Below, in pieces: positions 63,401 to 64,000 of a stretch of 64,000 bases of DNA. The stretch comes from Accumulibacter sp. (GTDB lineage Bacteria; Pseudomonadota; Gammaproteobacteria; Burkholderiales; Rhodocyclaceae): the NCBI GenBank assembly GCA_024235715.1, contig JACKLW010000008.1:306271-370270 (forward strand), given 5' to 3'. Within the stretch, counting starts at the first letter, position 1. Every line of letters begins with the position of its first letter. A program made the translations under genes and the position numbers. The notes beneath the pieces are model-generated. The model saw only the letters and a list, made by a program, of their open reading frames with translations. It did no database searches and was not told the DNA's origin.

Positions 63401-64000
63401 TTCAGGATGAACAGGGGCTTCTACGAGAAGTCGAGTCCGAACTACTGCATTCCAAGGTTTTCGACTGACGCATCCAAGCAGTTGTATTGCGGCCAGTCGG
63501 TCACCTATATCAATCTGCAACTTGCGCACTTCATGGGTTTCGTGGAGGTCTACTTGATCGGCATGGACTTCAGCTACCAGATACCCGATTCCCACCAACG
63601 AACTGGCGATTTGATTCTCTCGACGACTGACGACCCGAATCATTTCCATAAGGACTATTTTGGCAAGGGGAAAACCTGGAAAGATCCCAAACTCGAACGA
63701 GTGGCCCTAAATTATACACAGGCAAAGCTTGCTTACGAGTCAACGGGGCGTCGTATCTACAATGCAACCATAGGCGGCCACCTCGATATCTTTGACAGAG
63801 TCGATTACAACACGCTTTTAGGCGGAACCCCTGCCCCCTTGCCACGGGACGGCGTTTCGTTTTCCGAAGCGAACTCGCTCTACAGGCAAGGCCGTTACAA
63901 CGAGGCGCTAGCGGCCTACATTTCTCTGGCCCGTCGGAATAGCGCGTTTACCTTGTACAAGAGAAACGCACTTCATGCTTACCAACTTGCCTCTTCCTCT
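60482..64000 (+). CDS. Giant multidomain glycan protein: SGNH-like, Maf-like, GT2, DUF115 and TPR (cut by window end)
   Basis: One frame stays open for 1173 codons to the window end. Residues 1-260 resemble an SGNH hydrolase or acyl-esterase (FTDSRG at 8-13, D-x-x-H at 228-231). Residues about 268-400 look Maf-like (VIGNGPS at 272-278, then STGDFCFRKAAELGYKNI and IIGVEGNY). About 400-545 is unassigned. Residues about 550-790 are a GT-A glycosyltransferase with the DTD motif at 646-648 and GEDRALD at 733-739. Residues about 885-1120 are DUF115 (GNGPSLN at 894-900, LIGMDFSY, HKDYFGKGKTW). From about 1125 a TPR begins (EANSLYRQGRYNEALAAY). Base composition is visibly more AT-rich than upstream, suggesting transfer. 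AGG lies eight bases before the ATG. Function in glycan decoration is inferred. Confidence 0.83.
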   Translation, partial: MRNILVFTDSRGQHKPSGSNHPIFAERLRDELPDTHVDIVLCPMKWTTTLDFLQYAENNDLSRYEWIILYTGIVEWSPRPASSAYNDLYANTNEQNLDALHLNTRDYSKKIVNNKKIFFDRLFGETEIQTYLTTPFDVEFLGEPTINMYSLEMARSKICPRLSQFHNLIFVNSNRILSDWAGDHKKGRPRNMAITHQYSDVVSQSFPPERLVDISTWSESEIKHYTCDNMHLTKEGSDYIFSQILAKINSTQTNTSTMNTTPVQHRNDSILVIGNGPSTRKLIDYGLSNLPDGLDTFGMGAAYRYFEEVDWWPTYYAWCDMKVVHSHFSEFKRIVESPNIATTTRKFFFSLPVSKSDTFEQIPHGSTGDFCFRKAAELGYKNIYIIGVEGNYVEEISESRPLDDDEYKNLGFDQLFQHFENIVPDKKEAYRIFRDNLRIIKETPTENPNYFFDSYQRKGDVFSLPRSQTHRNAWKKSVTTTKQDGVHFFNLSESSQIENIPKLPWPVFLNRINNRPDNAFSPYGRPIDMPRVLTREKREALLAMTKHSASDKLACLIIGVRLKEHELERIRNLQFLLGWIDKYYGDLFDVLLVEQDEQPRALQLLPGLKNYVRHEFLYNPRSFNRGWGYNVAARRFTDAQVMALMDTDVLTGANFANEIVSCHLQYKAISPYMNVYFADEAETDAILAQGGLSQLVRKDGVKKPTTITGGILIARRAVFLEVAGFEQYIEYAGEDRALDVTLLNHCAKSELRMAPFTYVHLHHPTSDEPRPRAKELFKHLNDNFGCKVNPTITPEEDIHKNCKHVSKEVSLKHLMRRKKCYGDPHMYKNNPPEAINGVPPGETREGLDSIIFPPAFKGLDKYEANETYKAPEPDTKRLAGLYNAFKGERCFIVGNGPSLNQHNLDLLDGEYVFAVNSIYYKTKATGFRPTFFVVEDSSVMTENIEEIKIYQAPYKFFPTNYKSIHPEADNVFFFRMNRGFYEKSSPNYCIPRFSTDASKQLYCGQSVTYINLQLAHFMGFVEVYLIGMDFSYQIPDSHQRTGDLILSTTDDPNHFHKDYFGKGKTWKDPKLERVALNYTQAKLAYESTGRRIYNATIGGHLDIFDRVDYNTLLGGTPAPLPRDGVSFSEANSLYRQGRYNEALAAYISLARRNSAFTLYKRNALHAYQLASSS

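Overview
The window is high-GC, gene-dense bacterial chromosome. It fits a betaproteobacterium, most probably Rhodocyclales and close to Candidatus Accumulibacter. The reasons are the rpsF-priB-rpsR-rplI-dnaB order, a lexA-imuA-imuB SOS cassette, a full glucose-6-phosphate to glycogen operon, two bacteriohemerythrins and the overall protein style. This is inference from gene content, since no rRNA gene is present.

Positions 1-31960 are mostly core genome: the end of a Cu(I) P-type ATPase with a CopZ-like chaperone, selD, a DUF1015 protein, the operon pgi-pgm-glgC-glgA (minus strand), a bacteriohemerythrin, imuB/imuA/lexA with a clear SOS box, a Bcp peroxiredoxin, a PIN-PhoH ATPase, a transglutaminase-fold protein that has lost its catalytic triad, dnaB with the S6/PriB/S18/L9 operon, a second bacteriohemerythrin, an exported RCC1-like protein, a GCS2/AstE-like pair, an EamA transporter, a CpdA-like phosphoesterase, tRNA-Thr, amiC, tsaE, queG, an ETF-ubiquinone oxidoreductase, and a tRNA-Pro/Arg/His array.

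From 32351 to the end the window is one large surface-glycan locus. Its first half matches the rhizobial rkp-1 (K-antigen) set. It has a 2547-residue PKS/FAS (rkpA) and an alpha-oxoamine synthase (rkpG) on the plus strand. Facing them on the minus strand are a KpsS-like glycosyltransferase (rkpJ), a short-chain dehydrogenase (rkpH) and an LTA-synthase-like membrane phosphotransferase. The second half starts from a good sigma-70 promoter with a leader of about 330 nt. It encodes the kpsE-kpsM-kpsT ABC exporter, then a tightly coupled series of glycan genes, many with ATGA/GTGA overlaps. These are a GT4, a sulfotransferase-like protein and an FkbM-like protein that share the same 21-residue coiled-coil repeat, a TPR-methyltransferase, a DUF115/Maf-like protein, a metallo-beta-lactamase-GT2 fusion, a NeuA-like cytidylyltransferase, a 2-hydroxyacid dehydrogenase and an SDR. 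Last comes a giant multidomain protein (SGNH-like, Maf-like, GT2, DUF115, TPR) that runs off the window end.

Read together, the rkp genes would make a specialised lipid, KpsS and the glycosyltransferases would build a chain on it, KpsEMT would export it, and the CMP-sugar and Maf-like genes suggest nonulosonate-type decoration. The outer-membrane exporter (KpsD/Wza type), KpsC and a NeuB synthase are not in the window.
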